DNA of 64,000 nucleotides, from assembly GCA_035654775.1 (NCBI GenBank), contig DASRWB010000068.1:1-64000 (forward strand), written 5' to 3'. A program made the translations under genes and the position numbers. Positions 7,364-16,558 of this stretch are shown here, piece after piece (the stretch's first letter is position 1; the number at the start of each line of letters is the position of its first letter). This DNA is from HKST-UBA85 sp035654775. GTDB lineage: Bacteria; Bacteroidota; Bacteroidia; Flavobacteriales; Flavobacteriaceae. The notes beneath the pieces were generated by a model. The model did not search any database. It worked only from the letters and a program-made list of their open reading frames with translations, and was not told the origin of the DNA.

Positions 7364-9814
7364 ATGAAGAAATCTAAACTAATAGGACTTGACAGTTTGT
7401 CATTACAAGACTTTGACGAAAATTCAGAATTAATTCCTTTAATGACACCTGAGGATGAAGAAGAAATAGCTAAAGAACAGTTGCCTGAATCCTTACCTAT
7501 ACTTTCCTTGCGCAATACAGTATTGTTTCCCGGTGTTGTAATTCCTATAACCGCAGGAAGAGATAAATCCATAAAACTTATAAACGATGCCAATAAAAAA
7601 TCAAAAGTTATCGGTGTTGTTTCACAAAAAGACGAATCTGTTGAAGATCCTGCGGCTACCGATATACATACTATAGGTACAGTAGCCCGAATTTTAAAAG
7701 TACTTAAAATGCCCGATGGCAATACCACCGTAATTATTCAAGGAAAAAAACGTTTTGAAATAAAAGAGGTATTAACCGAAGAACCCTACCTTAAAGCGAC
7801 ATTAAAAGAACTACCTGAAAAACAACCGCTCAAAAAAAATCAGGAGTTTGAAGCTATTATAGACTCTATCAAAGACTTGGCGCTTCGAATTATAAAAGGA
7901 AGCCCAAACATTCCTTCCGAAGCTTCCTTTGCCATAAAAAACATAGAAAGCAATTCATTTTTGGTGAATTTTGTATCCTCGAACATGAATCTTTCGGTAG
8001 CCGAAAAGCAATCGCTTTTAGAAATAACCGATTTAAAAGAACGCGCTTTGGCAACCTTGAAATATATGAATGTAGAACTCCAAAAACTGGAATTGCGCAA
8101 CGATATTCAGCTGAAAGTACAGCACGACTTAAGTCAGCAACAACGCGAATATTTTTTGCATCAGCAAATGAAAACCATTCAGGAAGAATTGGGTGGAGTA
8201 AGCCATGAAGAAGAAATTGAAGAAATGTATGCGCGTGCACAAAAGAAAAAATGGAGTAAAGAAATAGCCTCACATTTTGAAAAAGAAATAGCCAAAATGC
8301 AACGCATGAATCCTCAAGTTGCCGAATATTCTATTCAGCGAAATTACCTGGATTTGTTATTGGATTTACCCTGGAATGAATACAGCAAAGATAAATTTGA
8401 TTTAAAACGTGCAAAAAGAATACTGGACAGAGATCATTATGGGTTGGACGATGTAAAAAAGCGTATCATAGAATACTTGGCGGTACTGAAATTGCGTAAC
8501 GATATGAAATCACCCATTTTATGTTTGTATGGACCTCCGGGAGTTGGAAAAACCTCTTTAGGAAAATCCATCGCCGAAGCCTTAGGAAGAGAATATGTGC
8601 GTATGTCATTAGGCGGTTTACGGGATGAAGCCGAAATTCGAGGTCACAGAAAAACCTATATTGGCGCAATGCCCGGCAGAATAATTCAAAGTCTAAAAAA
8701 AGCAGGAACCTCTAACCCGGTATTTGTTTTGGACGAAATCGATAAACTCACAAACTCACATCAGGGCGATCCTTCATCGGCCATGCTGGAAGTTTTAGAC
8801 CCCGAGCAAAACTATGATTTTCACGATAATTTTCTTGAAGTCGGGTTCGACCTGTCAAAGGTAATGTTTGTAGCTACATCCAACAGTCTCTCTACTATAC
8901 AACCGGCCTTACGTGACCGTATGGAAATTATAAATGTTACCGGGTATACCATAGAAGAAAAGGTAGAAATAGCAAAAAGGCATCTTTTACCTAAACAATT
9001 AAAAGAACACGGTTTAACCACCAAGCATTTAAAAATAGGCAAACTCCAGCTTGAAAAAATAGTAGAAGGATACACCCGCGAATCCGGTGTAAGAGGCTTG
9101 GAAAAACAAATAGCAAAAATGGTAAGACACGCTGCCAAAAATATTGCCATGGAAGAACCTTACAATATAAAAGTTACTAACGAGGATGTTTTGGAAGTGC
9201 TTGGCAGTCCAAAACTGGAACGCGATAAATATGAAAATAATAATGTAGCCGGCGTGGTAACAGGATTGGCTTGGACAAAAGTGGGTGGCGACATCCTTTT
9301 TATTGAATCCATTCTATCCAAAGGAAAAGGAAACCTTTCCATTACGGGAAATTTGGGTAAAGTAATGAAAGAATCAGCTACCATTGCCATGGAGTACATA
9401 AAAGCAAATGCTGTAGAATTTGGAATTAGTCCGGATGTTTTTGAAAAATATAATGTACACATTCACGTTCCCGAAGGCGCAACACCTAAAGATGGTCCAA
9501 GTGCCGGAGTAACCATGCTTACTTCTTTGGTTTCTTTGTTTACCCAGCGCAAAGTAAAGAAAAGCCTGGCTATGACCGGAGAAATTACCCTTCGCGGAAA
9601 AGTGTTACCTGTAGGTGGTATAAAAGAAAAAATACTGGCGGCCAAGCGGGCGAGTATTAAAGAAATTTTACTTTCGGAAGAAAATAAAAAAGACATTGAA
9701 GAAATTAAATCCGAATATCTAAAAGGACTTACATTTCATTATGTAACAGACATGAGTGATGTGCTTAAAATTGCCCTCACCAAACAAAAAGTAAAGAATG
9801 CTAAAGTGCTGTAG
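7364..9814 (+). CDS. lon: ATP-dependent protease Lon
   Basis: Cytoplasmic AAA+ serine protease that degrades misfolded and regulatory proteins. The 816-residue protein contains an N-terminal substrate domain (starting [15 protein letters not shown] near residue 45), a coiled-coil region (about 230-300), the AAA+ module with Walker [10 protein letters not shown] near residue 390 and Walker [10 protein letters not shown], and the protease domain with catalytic Ser713 (DGPSAGV) and Lys756 (second Lys of GGIKEK), 43 residues apart as in E. coli Lon. It stands alone, divergent from the ECF operon. A palindrome at 7328-7348 just before the start suggests specific control, perhaps by stress. Confidence 0.97.
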   Translation: MKKSKLIGLDSLSLQDFDENSELIPLMTPEDEEEIAKEQLPESLPILSLRNTVLFPGVVIPITAGRDKSIKLINDANKKSKVIGVVSQKDESVEDPAATDIHTIGTVARILKVLKMPDGNTTVIIQGKKRFEIKEVLTEEPYLKATLKELPEKQPLKKNQEFEAIIDSIKDLALRIIKGSPNIPSEASFAIKNIESNSFLVNFVSSNMNLSVAEKQSLLEITDLKERALATLKYMNVELQKLELRNDIQLKVQHDLSQQQREYFLHQQMKTIQEELGGVSHEEEIEEMYARAQKKKWSKEIASHFEKEIAKMQRMNPQVAEYSIQRNYLDLLLDLPWNEYSKDKFDLKRAKRILDRDHYGLDDVKKRIIEYLAVLKLRNDMKSPILCLYGPPGVGKTSLGKSIAEALGREYVRMSLGGLRDEAEIRGHRKTYIGAMPGRIIQSLKKAGTSNPVFVLDEIDKLTNSHQGDPSSAMLEVLDPEQNYDFHDNFLEVGFDLSKVMFVATSNSLSTIQPALRDRMEIINVTGYTIEEKVEIAKRHLLPKQLKEHGLTTKHLKIGKLQLEKIVEGYTRESGVRGLEKQIAKMVRHAAKNIAMEEPYNIKVTNEDVLEVLGSPKLERDKYENNNVAGVVTGLAWTKVGGDILFIESILSKGKGNLSITGNLGKVMKESATIAMEYIKANAVEFGISPDVFEKYNVHIHVPEGATPKDGPSAGVTMLTSLVSLFTQRKVKKSLAMTGEITLRGKVLPVGGIKEKILAAKRASIKEILLSEENKKDIEEIKSEYLKGLTFHYVTDMSDVLKIALTKQKVKNAKVL

Positions 9815-9904
9815 TTTCCGTCCAAAGCAGTGAAGTCTATTCAGAATAAAAAATAAATACAGCTTCATCTCGTTTTAAGATAGATTTAGTTACTTTGCAT
9901 CTCT

Positions 9905-10924
9905 ATGATAAAGAAGATTTTCCTGCTTCAAATAATTTGGTTAAGCCTTGTTTCCAGCGCACAAGTAGGCGGCGAAACCACTTATCAATTTTTGAATTTG
10001 GTATCTTCTCCCAGACAAGCGGCCTTAGGTGGTAAAATATTTACCCTTGTAGATTACGATGTTTCTCAGGCCTTGTACAATCCGGCCACAATAAATGTAG
10101 AAATGGACAATCAATTGGCCATAAACTACAGCAGTTACCTTGGCGATATCAATTATGGAACAGCAGCCTATGCCTACACATGGGACAGACATGTACAAAC
10201 CTTTCATGCAGGTGTAACCTACATTAACTATGGCCAATTTGACGGATATGACGAACAAGGAAATCCTACAGGCACTTTTACCGGTAATGAAGCCGCTTTA
10301 TCTGCAGGGTATGCCACCCAGATAGGGTATACCGATTTTTATTTTGGAGGAAATATAAAACTTATCACTTCCAAACTCGAGCAATATACCTCATTTGGCG
10401 CTGCCTTAGACTTAGGTTTGCTTTATGTAAATGAAGATTTAGATTTTCAAGCCACATTGGTGGTTAGAAATCTGGGAACACAAATAACTACCTATGCCGG
10501 ATTAAATGAGCCATTACCTTTTGAGGTAGGTTTTGGAATGTCGCAAACACTGGAAAATGTTCCCATACGATGGCATATCACCTTGGAAAACCTTCAAGAA
10601 TGGCCTATTTCCAGACCCAATCCGGCTCGCGAAACCACAGATTTGGAAGGAAATACAACTTCTGAAAAAATAGGCTTTTTTGGAAACGTTATTCGTCATA
10701 CTATTTTGGGAGCTGAACTGTTTCCTGAAAAAGGATTTAACATTCGTATAGGGTATAATTTCAGAAGAGCCGAAGAACTAAGAATCATTGATCAACGAAA
10801 TTTTTCCGGATTGTCTGCCGGTTTTTCAATTAAAATTAATAAAATGCGCTTTAGTTATGCACATGCCAAATACACTAGCGCAGCAAATGCCAATTTCTTT
10901 GGCTTACAAATAGATTTACAATAA
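9905..10924 (+). CDS. porQ: Type IX secretion system protein PorQ
   Basis: Outer-membrane beta-barrel protein of the T9SS, reported to act with PorU, PorV and PorZ where cargo is attached at the cell surface. The 339-residue protein has a signal peptide (cut after about residue 19, SSAQ), followed by the family's opening GGETTYQFLNLVSSPRQAALGGK and many alternating strands, ending in the aromatic-rich barrel strand FFGLQIDLQ. A box close to the minus-7 consensus (TTACTTTG at 9890-9897, one mismatch) lies just before the ATG. The stop overlaps the cmk start by one base (TAATG), so the two are cotranslated; this pairing looks like operon convenience rather than function. Confidence 0.9.
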   Translation: MIKKIFLLQIIWLSLVSSAQVGGETTYQFLNLVSSPRQAALGGKIFTLVDYDVSQALYNPATINVEMDNQLAINYSSYLGDINYGTAAYAYTWDRHVQTFHAGVTYINYGQFDGYDEQGNPTGTFTGNEAALSAGYATQIGYTDFYFGGNIKLITSKLEQYTSFGAALDLGLLYVNEDLDFQATLVVRNLGTQITTYAGLNEPLPFEVGFGMSQTLENVPIRWHITLENLQEWPISRPNPARETTDLEGNTTSEKIGFFGNVIRHTILGAELFPEKGFNIRIGYNFRRAEELRIIDQRNFSGLSAGFSIKINKMRFSYAHAKYTSAANANFFGLQIDLQ

Positions 10925-11631
10925 TGCAAAAAATTACCATAGCCATAGACGGATACTCTTCAACAGGAAAAAGCACAGTAGCAAAGCAACTGGCTAAGCA
11001 TTTAGGCTATGTATATGTAGACAGTGGTGCAATGTACAGAGCCGTGACGCTATTTGCCATCCAAAATCACTTGATAGGAAAAAACTTCTTTAATAAAGAA
11101 AAATTAATTGCTGAACTTCCGTCTATAAAAATCACGTTTGCGTATAACACTTCCTTAGGGTTTGCTGAAGTAGTGCTAAATGGGACCAATGTTGAAAAAG
11201 AAATTAGAACATTAGAAGTTTCCTCTTTTGTAAGTCAGGTTTCAGCCATTCCGGAAGTACGTCGTAAAATGGTAGAACAGCAACAAAAGCTAGGTAAAAA
11301 CAAAGGCGTAGTAATGGATGGTCGTGATATAGGTACAGTAGTATTTCCCTTTGCAGAATTAAAAGTATTTATGACAGCCTCACCGGAGATAAGAGCCAAA
11401 AGACGTTACGATGAATTGCTGGCTAAAGGAGAAAAGGTTACTTATGAAGAAATAGTAAAAAACGTAAAAGAACGTGATTATATTGACACACACCGCGCAG
11501 ATTCGCCGTTACTAAAGGCGCCGGATGCCATAGAGATAGACAACTCTTCACTTACCGTTGCTGAACAATTTGCGAAAATTCTCAGTCTCACTCAAAAGGT
11601 ACTGGAGCAAAAAAATAAATCAAATTTTTAA
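10924..11631 (+). CDS. cmk: Cytidylate kinase
   Basis: Phosphorylates CMP and dCMP with ATP for nucleotide and CMP-sugar turnover. The 235-residue protein has the P-loop GYSSTGKST at about residues 9-17, the conserved YVDSGAMYRAVT, DGRDIGTVVFP in the middle, and the arginine-rich lid region KRRYDELLAKG. It is a little longer than the roughly 225-residue enzyme of E. coli. Its start overlaps the porQ stop by one base. The neighbouring rpsA follows after 165 bp; cmk and rpsA are close neighbours in many bacteria. Confidence 0.95.
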   Translation: MQKITIAIDGYSSTGKSTVAKQLAKHLGYVYVDSGAMYRAVTLFAIQNHLIGKNFFNKEKLIAELPSIKITFAYNTSLGFAEVVLNGTNVEKEIRTLEVSSFVSQVSAIPEVRRKMVEQQQKLGKNKGVVMDGRDIGTVVFPFAELKVFMTASPEIRAKRRYDELLAKGEKVTYEEIVKNVKERDYIDTHRADSPLLKAPDAIEIDNSSLTVAEQFAKILSLTQKVLEQKNKSNF

Positions 11632-11665
11632 GGGCTTCAGATTAGGCAAATTACGTAAAAAGTAT

Positions 11666-11673
11666 TATTTTTG
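11666..11673 (+). promoter_or_regulatory. Minus-7 box of the rpsA promoter
   Basis: TATTTTTG matches TAnnTTTG. It would give a leader of about 115 bases before the ATG at 11797. The leader carries a 28-base run of only purines at 11695-11722. Confidence 0.5.
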
Positions 11674-11796
11674 CGCTCCTTTTAGCGAATAGTCGGAAAG
11701 AAAAAAGGAAAAGAAGAAAAAACAATTTATAATCCTTCTGTGTGTGTCGCTTTAAAATTTTCCGAAACCATACAGAATACAAATTTTAATCAGCAT

Positions 11797-13629
11797 ATGG
11801 CTGAAAAAGCACAAAAAGCTAGCCCGGAAACTACCGGAGAAGCAACAAATGTTGAAGCCCCGAAAGTATCGGAAGCTCAAGCAAACCCTGAAAAATTCTT
11901 AAAAGATTTCAACTGGCACAACTACCAAGAAGGTATTGATGAAGTTGATGACAAGCAATTGCAAGAATTTGAAAAACTAGTAGCCGAAAATTTTGTTGAC
12001 ACTTTAAACGATGAAGTTGTAGAAGGAGAAGTAGTTCACATTACCGATCGTGATGCAATCATAGACATCAATGCAAAGTCTGAAGGAGTAATCTCGTTAA
12101 ACGAGTTTCGCTACAATCCAAACTTAAAAGTAGGAGATAAAGTAGAAGTTTTAATCGATGTACGCGAAGATGCTTCAGGACAACTGGTATTGTCTCACAG
12201 AAAAGCACGTGTAATTAAAGCTTGGGACCGCGTAAATGCAGCTCATGACAATGGAGAAATTGTAAACGGTTTTGTGAAATGCAGAACAAAAGGAGGAATG
12301 ATTGTAGATGTTTTTGGCATAGAAGCATTCTTACCCGGTTCGCAAATCGATGTTAAACCCATTCGCGATTACGATCAATACGTAAATAAAACTATGGAAT
12401 TTAAAGTGGTTAAAATCAACCATGAATTTAAAAACGTAGTAGTTTCTCACAAAGCCCTTATAGAAGCAGACATTGAAGAACAAAAGAAAGAAATCATTGG
12501 TCAGCTTGAAAAAGGTCAAGTCCTTGAAGGTACAGTTAAGAACATCACTTCTTACGGTGTTTTCATTGACCTTGGCGGCGTAGATGGATTAATTCACATT
12601 ACCGATTTATCTTGGTCACGAATCAACCATCCTAATGAAATTGTTGAATTAGACCAAAAATTGAATGTTGTAATCTTGGATTTTGATGAAGATAAATCAA
12701 GAATTCAACTCGGTTTAAAACAGCTAAGCAAACATCCTTGGGATGCTTTAGGAGAAGACGTAAAGGTGGGAGATAAAGTAAAAGGTAAAGTAGTAGTTAT
12801 TGCAGACTACGGTGCATTTATAGAAGTTGCTGACGGCGTTGAAGGATTAATTCACGTTTCAGAAATGTCTTGGTCTACTCACTTACGTTCAGCTCAAGAT
12901 TTTGTTGAAGTTGGAGACGAAGTTGAAGCCGTTATTCTAACCCTAGATAGAGAAGAGCGCAAAATGTCACTAGGCATAAAGCAATTAACGCCGGATCCTT
13001 GGACAGACATCACCGCTAAATACCCTGTAGATTCTAAACACACCGGTATTGTACGTAATTTTACAAACTTTGGTGTTTTTGTTGAGTTAGAAGAAGGTAT
13101 AGACGGTTTAATTTACATATCAGACCTTTCTTGGACTAAAAAAATTAAACATCCTAGCGAATTCTGTAACGTAGGCGATAAACTAGAAGTCGTTGTGCTG
13201 GAACTTGATGTTGAAGGACGCAAACTTAGTTTAGGGCATAAACAAACTACAGAAAACCCTTGGGATAAGTACGAAGAAGATTTCGCAGTAGGTACTACAC
13301 ATAGTGCTGAAATTGCCGAAATTGTTGATAAAGGTGCCACTGTTGAGTTCAATGAAGATATTGTCGCTTTTGTACCAGCGCGTCATTTAGAAAAAGAAGA
13401 CGGAAAGAAACTTAAAAAAGGAGACAAAGCTGAATTTAAAATTATTGAATTCAATAAAGAATTTAAGCGTGTAGTTGCCTCTCATACAGCTATTTTTAAA
13501 GAAGAAGAAGCTGAAATCGTGAAAGCCGCGGCTAAAAAAGCAGCCAACGCAACTGCAGAAGCAAAACCAACACTTGGTGATGCCAATGACGCTTTACAAG
13601 CACTTAAAGACAAAATGGACGGAAAATAA
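11797..13629 (+). CDS. rpsA: Ribosomal protein S1
   Basis: RNA-binding protein of the 30S subunit needed to recruit mRNAs, especially important where Shine-Dalgarno pairing is little used, as in Bacteroidetes. The 610-residue protein has a short acidic N-terminal tail and six S1 (OB-fold) repeats; their cores begin EGEVVHITDRDAIID, NGFVKCRTKGGMIVD, EGTVKNITSYGVFID, KGKVVVIADYGAFIE, TGIVRNFTNFGVFVE and SAEIAEIVDKGATVE. The last is the most divergent. The frame continues upstream to a start at 11740, but ATG 11797 gives the usual MAEKAQK beginning and lies well downstream of the promoter. A strong terminator follows the stop. Confidence 0.96.
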   Translation: MAEKAQKASPETTGEATNVEAPKVSEAQANPEKFLKDFNWHNYQEGIDEVDDKQLQEFEKLVAENFVDTLNDEVVEGEVVHITDRDAIIDINAKSEGVISLNEFRYNPNLKVGDKVEVLIDVREDASGQLVLSHRKARVIKAWDRVNAAHDNGEIVNGFVKCRTKGGMIVDVFGIEAFLPGSQIDVKPIRDYDQYVNKTMEFKVVKINHEFKNVVVSHKALIEADIEEQKKEIIGQLEKGQVLEGTVKNITSYGVFIDLGGVDGLIHITDLSWSRINHPNEIVELDQKLNVVILDFDEDKSRIQLGLKQLSKHPWDALGEDVKVGDKVKGKVVVIADYGAFIEVADGVEGLIHVSEMSWSTHLRSAQDFVEVGDEVEAVILTLDREERKMSLGIKQLTPDPWTDITAKYPVDSKHTGIVRNFTNFGVFVELEEGIDGLIYISDLSWTKKIKHPSEFCNVGDKLEVVVLELDVEGRKLSLGHKQTTENPWDKYEEDFAVGTTHSAEIAEIVDKGATVEFNEDIVAFVPARHLEKEDGKKLKKGDKAEFKIIEFNKEFKRVVASHTAIFKEEEAEIVKAAAKKAANATAEAKPTLGDANDALQALKDKMDGK

Positions 13630-13654
13630 TCTTTTCCAATACCTAATATTTGTA

Positions 13655-13687
13655 AAGCCTTCCGCATTTGTCGGAAGGCTTTTTTTA
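13655..13687 (+). terminator. Terminator of rpsA
   Basis: Perfect 10-bp stem AAGCCTTCCG (13655-13664) with CGGAAGGCTT (13672-13681), 7-base loop, then a run of T. Confidence 0.9.
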
Positions 13688-13705
13688 TACAATATGGTTT
13701 AGGCA

Positions 13706-13736
13706 TTGTACACAATGTAATTTTGCATTACCTTTG
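13706..13736 (+). promoter_or_regulatory. Promoter of the pyrR operon
   Basis: TTG at 13706-13708, 20 bases, then TACCTTTG at 13729-13736, a full match to the Bacteroidetes TTG-N17-23-TAnnTTTG promoter. A second possible box, TAATTTTG, is at 13718-13725. Transcription would begin only about 15-20 bases before the pyrR ATG. Confidence 0.65.
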
Positions 13737-13760
13737 TTTACCAAATACGCTTGGTTGCTC

Positions 13761-14300
13761 ATGAGTCAAAAAGTGCTACTTAATGCAAAAGAAGTAAACA
13801 TCATTCTTCATCGTTTGGCTTGTCAACTTATTGAAAACCATGACGATTTTTCCAACACTGTGCTAATTGGAATACAACCCAGAGGTTCATACCTGGCTAG
13901 TCGATTGACTAAAATACTAACGCAAGACTACAAAATTAAAAACCTGAAACTGGGCTTTCTGGACATTACCTTCTACAGAGATGATTTTAGAAGAGGAGAA
14001 AAAACCCTGGAAGCCAATACAACACATATTAACTTTTTAGTTGAAGAGAAAAAAGTAGTTTTTATAGACGATGTACTTTATACCGGTAGAAGTGTTCGCG
14101 CAGCATTAACTGCAATTCAATCTTTTGGAAGACCTAGTGAAATAGAACTTTTAACCCTTATAGACAGGCGTTTTAGCAGACATTTGCCTATTCAGCCTAA
14201 CTATAGAGGCAGGCAAGTAGATGCTATAAATAAAGAAAAAGTAGTTGTTCAATGGCAAGAACAAGGAAAAAAGGATACAGTATATTTAATTAATAATTAA
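13761..14300 (+). CDS. pyrR: PyrR: pyrimidine regulator / uracil phosphoribosyltransferase
   Basis: PyrR proteins convert uracil and PRPP to UMP, and in Gram-positives also bind pyr mRNA to cause attenuation. The 179-residue protein has the type I PRTase fold: IGIQPRGSYLASRL near the N terminus, the PRPP loop VVFIDDVLYTGRSVRAAL, and the C-terminal LIDRRFSRHLPIQPNYRGRQ region. The start at 13761 is chosen because the frame above it runs into the promoter and rpsA terminator. It is the first gene of pyrR-pyrB-STAS-rnz. No room exists in its own leader for an attenuator, so either it acts on distant transcripts or mainly as an enzyme. Confidence 0.92.
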   Translation: MSQKVLLNAKEVNIILHRLACQLIENHDDFSNTVLIGIQPRGSYLASRLTKILTQDYKIKNLKLGFLDITFYRDDFRRGEKTLEANTTHINFLVEEKKVVFIDDVLYTGRSVRAALTAIQSFGRPSEIELLTLIDRRFSRHLPIQPNYRGRQVDAINKEKVVVQWQEQGKKDTVYLINN

Positions 14301-14303
14301 TAC

Positions 14304-15233
14304 ATGAGTGCATTAAGTGTAAATCACTTATTGGGAATAAAGTACCTTAACAAGCAAGATATTCAATTAATATTTGAAACCGCTGATCATTTTAAGGAAG
14401 TGATAAATCGGCCTATTAAAAAAGTACCTTCGTTAAGAGACATTACCATAGCCAATCTTTTTTTTGAAAACTCTACACGCACAAAGCTGTCTTTTGAGCT
14501 TGCCGAAAAGCGGCTGTCTGCTGACATTATAAATTTTTCAGCCTCACAATCCTCAGTAAAAAAAGGCGAAACGCTAATTGATACCGTAAACAATATTCTT
14601 TCTATGAAGGTAGATATGGTGGTTATGCGTCATCCCAATCCGGGAGCCGGAATATTTTTAGCAAAACATGTAAATGCCAGTATAATAAATGCCGGTGACG
14701 GTGCCCACGAGCATCCTACACAGGCGCTATTGGATTCGTACTCCATTCGTGAAAAACTAGGAACCGTAAAAGGAAAAAAAATAGTAATAGTTGGAGATAT
14801 TTTGCATAGTAGGGTAGCGCTGTCTAATATTTTCGCACTTCAACTTCAAGGCGCACAAGTTATGGTTTGCGGTCCAAAAACATTATTGCCAAAATACATT
14901 GAATCACTAGGTGTTAAGGTGGAAACCAACCTTAAAAAAGCCTTACAATGGTGTGATGTGGCAAACATGTTGCGTGTACAAAACGAGCGAATGGACCTAA
15001 GCTATTTTCCTTCTACCAGAGAATATACCCAGCAATACGGCGTCTCAAAAGCTGTATTAGATTCGTTAAAAAAAGACATCGTTATTATGCATCCCGGACC
15101 GATTAACCGCGGTGTAGAAATTACCAGTGATGTAGCCGATTCAAAGCAGGCTATTATTTTAGATCAAGTTCAAAATGGAGTAGCCGTTAGAATGGCAGTT
15201 ATTTATTTATTAGCATCAAAAATAAAACCGTAA
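14304..15233 (+). CDS. pyrB: Aspartate carbamoyltransferase catalytic chain
   Basis: Joins carbamoyl phosphate and aspartate, the first committed step of pyrimidine synthesis. The 309-residue protein has the carbamoyl-phosphate motif FFENSTRTKLSFELA, the KGETLIDT loop, HPTQAL and the C-terminal MHPGPINRGVE. Length is normal for the catalytic chain. No regulatory chain gene (pyrI) follows, which fits the simple trimeric class. It starts 3 bp after the pyrR stop and is followed 2 bp later by the STAS-like gene, so all are read as one unit. Confidence 0.96.
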   Translation: MSALSVNHLLGIKYLNKQDIQLIFETADHFKEVINRPIKKVPSLRDITIANLFFENSTRTKLSFELAEKRLSADIINFSASQSSVKKGETLIDTVNNILSMKVDMVVMRHPNPGAGIFLAKHVNASIINAGDGAHEHPTQALLDSYSIREKLGTVKGKKIVIVGDILHSRVALSNIFALQLQGAQVMVCGPKTLLPKYIESLGVKVETNLKKALQWCDVANMLRVQNERMDLSYFPSTREYTQQYGVSKAVLDSLKKDIVIMHPGPINRGVEITSDVADSKQAIILDQVQNGVAVRMAVIYLLASKIKP

Positions 15234-15235
15234 TT

Positions 15236-15568
15236 ATGATTATCAGCAGTAACGAAAACATTACACTCATTACACAGGAAACGGCTTCAATTCCTGAGTT
15301 TGTAAAAAAAATTGAGCAAGTGTATGCAAAAATTAAGAATGACAATATCATAATCAATTTGTCTTCGCTTCGCAAAATTTATTTAAAAGATGTCATAGAG
15401 TTTCTCAGACTGTCAAATACACATCGAAAAACAAAACGTTCTTTCGTATTGGTTACAGATTCATTTAATCTAAATGAAACACCCGATGAAATTATTGTGG
15501 TTCCAACGCTGCAGGAAGCCTATGATATTATAGAAATGGAAGAAATGGAGCGAGACTTAGGGTTTTGA
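15236..15568 (+). CDS. Small STAS-like protein of unknown function
   Basis: A 110-residue soluble protein without signal peptide or membrane segment. Its predicted order of strands and helices, with NIIINLSSL as a central strand, then a helix (KDVIEFLRLSNTHRKTKR), strand SFVLVTD and a final VVPTLQEAYDIIEMEEMER, resembles the STAS fold of anti-sigma antagonists. No sure phosphorylatable serine in the usual DxSG motif is visible, so a partner-switch role is unproven. It is locked between pyrB (2-bp gap) and rnz (1-bp gap), which suggests coupled translation. It could be a helper of RNase Z or of PyrB, or only share the transcript. Confidence 0.6.
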   Translation: MIISSNENITLITQETASIPEFVKKIEQVYAKIKNDNIIINLSSLRKIYLKDVIEFLRLSNTHRKTKRSFVLVTDSFNLNETPDEIIVVPTLQEAYDIIEMEEMERDLGF

Positions 15569-15569
15569 A

Positions 15570-16475
15570 ATGAAATTAACAATTTTAGGCTGTCATAGTG
15601 CTACACCTCGAGTAAATACACACCCAACGGCACAGGTATTAGAAATAAATAACCACATATTTCTTATTGACTGTGGCGAAGGTACACAAGTAAGATTACG
15701 AGAAAATAAAATAAAATTTAATCGAATTAAACACATTTTTATCTCGCACTTGCATGGCGATCATGTGTACGGGTTGATAGGTTTAATCAGTACTTTCAGG
15801 CTGCTTACCCGAAAAACAGAACTTCATATCTACGGCCCAAAAGGAATCAAAGAAATGCTGACCATACAATTAAAGTTAGCCGATTCCTGGACAAATTTCC
15901 CGTTGCTTTTTCACGAGCTAACCGAAAAAACATCAACCCTGATTTTTGAAGACCGAAGCGTTGAGGTACATACCATTCCGTTGCAACATAGAATTTATAC
16001 CAACGGATTTCTGTTCAAAGAAAAAGAAGGCGAAAGGAAGCTCGATATAAATGCAGTAAGGAAGGCCAAAATAGACATGGCTTATTACCAAAAACTAAAA
16101 CAAGGTTTTGATGTAGAAAACACTGAAGGAAAAAGGATAAAAAACAGCAGTGTTACCAAGCCTCCAAATACAGCAAAAAGCTATGCCTATTGCAGTGATA
16201 CTTCCTATTTTGAAGCTATTATTCCAATTATTAAGGAAGCAACCGTACTGTATCATGAGGCAACATTTTTAGAGCAGCACGAAAATCTGGCTTTGCCCAC
16301 CGGACACAGTACGGCAAAACAAGCTGCAAGAATTGCCCTGAAGGCAAATGTTGGCAATCTTGTTTTAGGACATTATTCCACACGCTATCATTCGCTGTCT
16401 TCATTCAAAGAAGAAGCCGAAATGATTTTTAATAATGTTCTGCTGGCTCAGGAAGGCAAAACATTTTCCTTTTAA
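15570..16475 (+). CDS. rnz: Ribonuclease Z
   Basis: Metallo-beta-lactamase fold endonuclease that trims the 3' end of tRNA precursors. The 301-residue protein is the short form of the family. Zinc motif HLHGDH sits with His60, His62, Asp64 and His65; further ligands are in YCSDTSYFE, YHEATF and LVLGHYSTRY. An insertion around residues 150-200 (KLDINAVRKAKIDMAYYQKL onward) is the flexible exosite arm region. Start is the ATG at 15570, one base after the STAS-like gene's stop. A weak hairpin with T-run (AAATAAC/GTTATTT near 16477-16500) may end the transcript. Confidence 0.93.
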   Translation: MKLTILGCHSATPRVNTHPTAQVLEINNHIFLIDCGEGTQVRLRENKIKFNRIKHIFISHLHGDHVYGLIGLISTFRLLTRKTELHIYGPKGIKEMLTIQLKLADSWTNFPLLFHELTEKTSTLIFEDRSVEVHTIPLQHRIYTNGFLFKEKEGERKLDINAVRKAKIDMAYYQKLKQGFDVENTEGKRIKNSSVTKPPNTAKSYAYCSDTSYFEAIIPIIKEATVLYHEATFLEQHENLALPTGHSTAKQAARIALKANVGNLVLGHYSTRYHSLSSFKEEAEMIFNNVLLAQEGKTFSF

Positions 16476-16558
16476 CAAATAACAGTATTTTCAGTTATTT
16501 TTAAAATATACTGCTTTATTATGTATTTTTAGCGAAACATTTATTGGCGTGCAGAATT

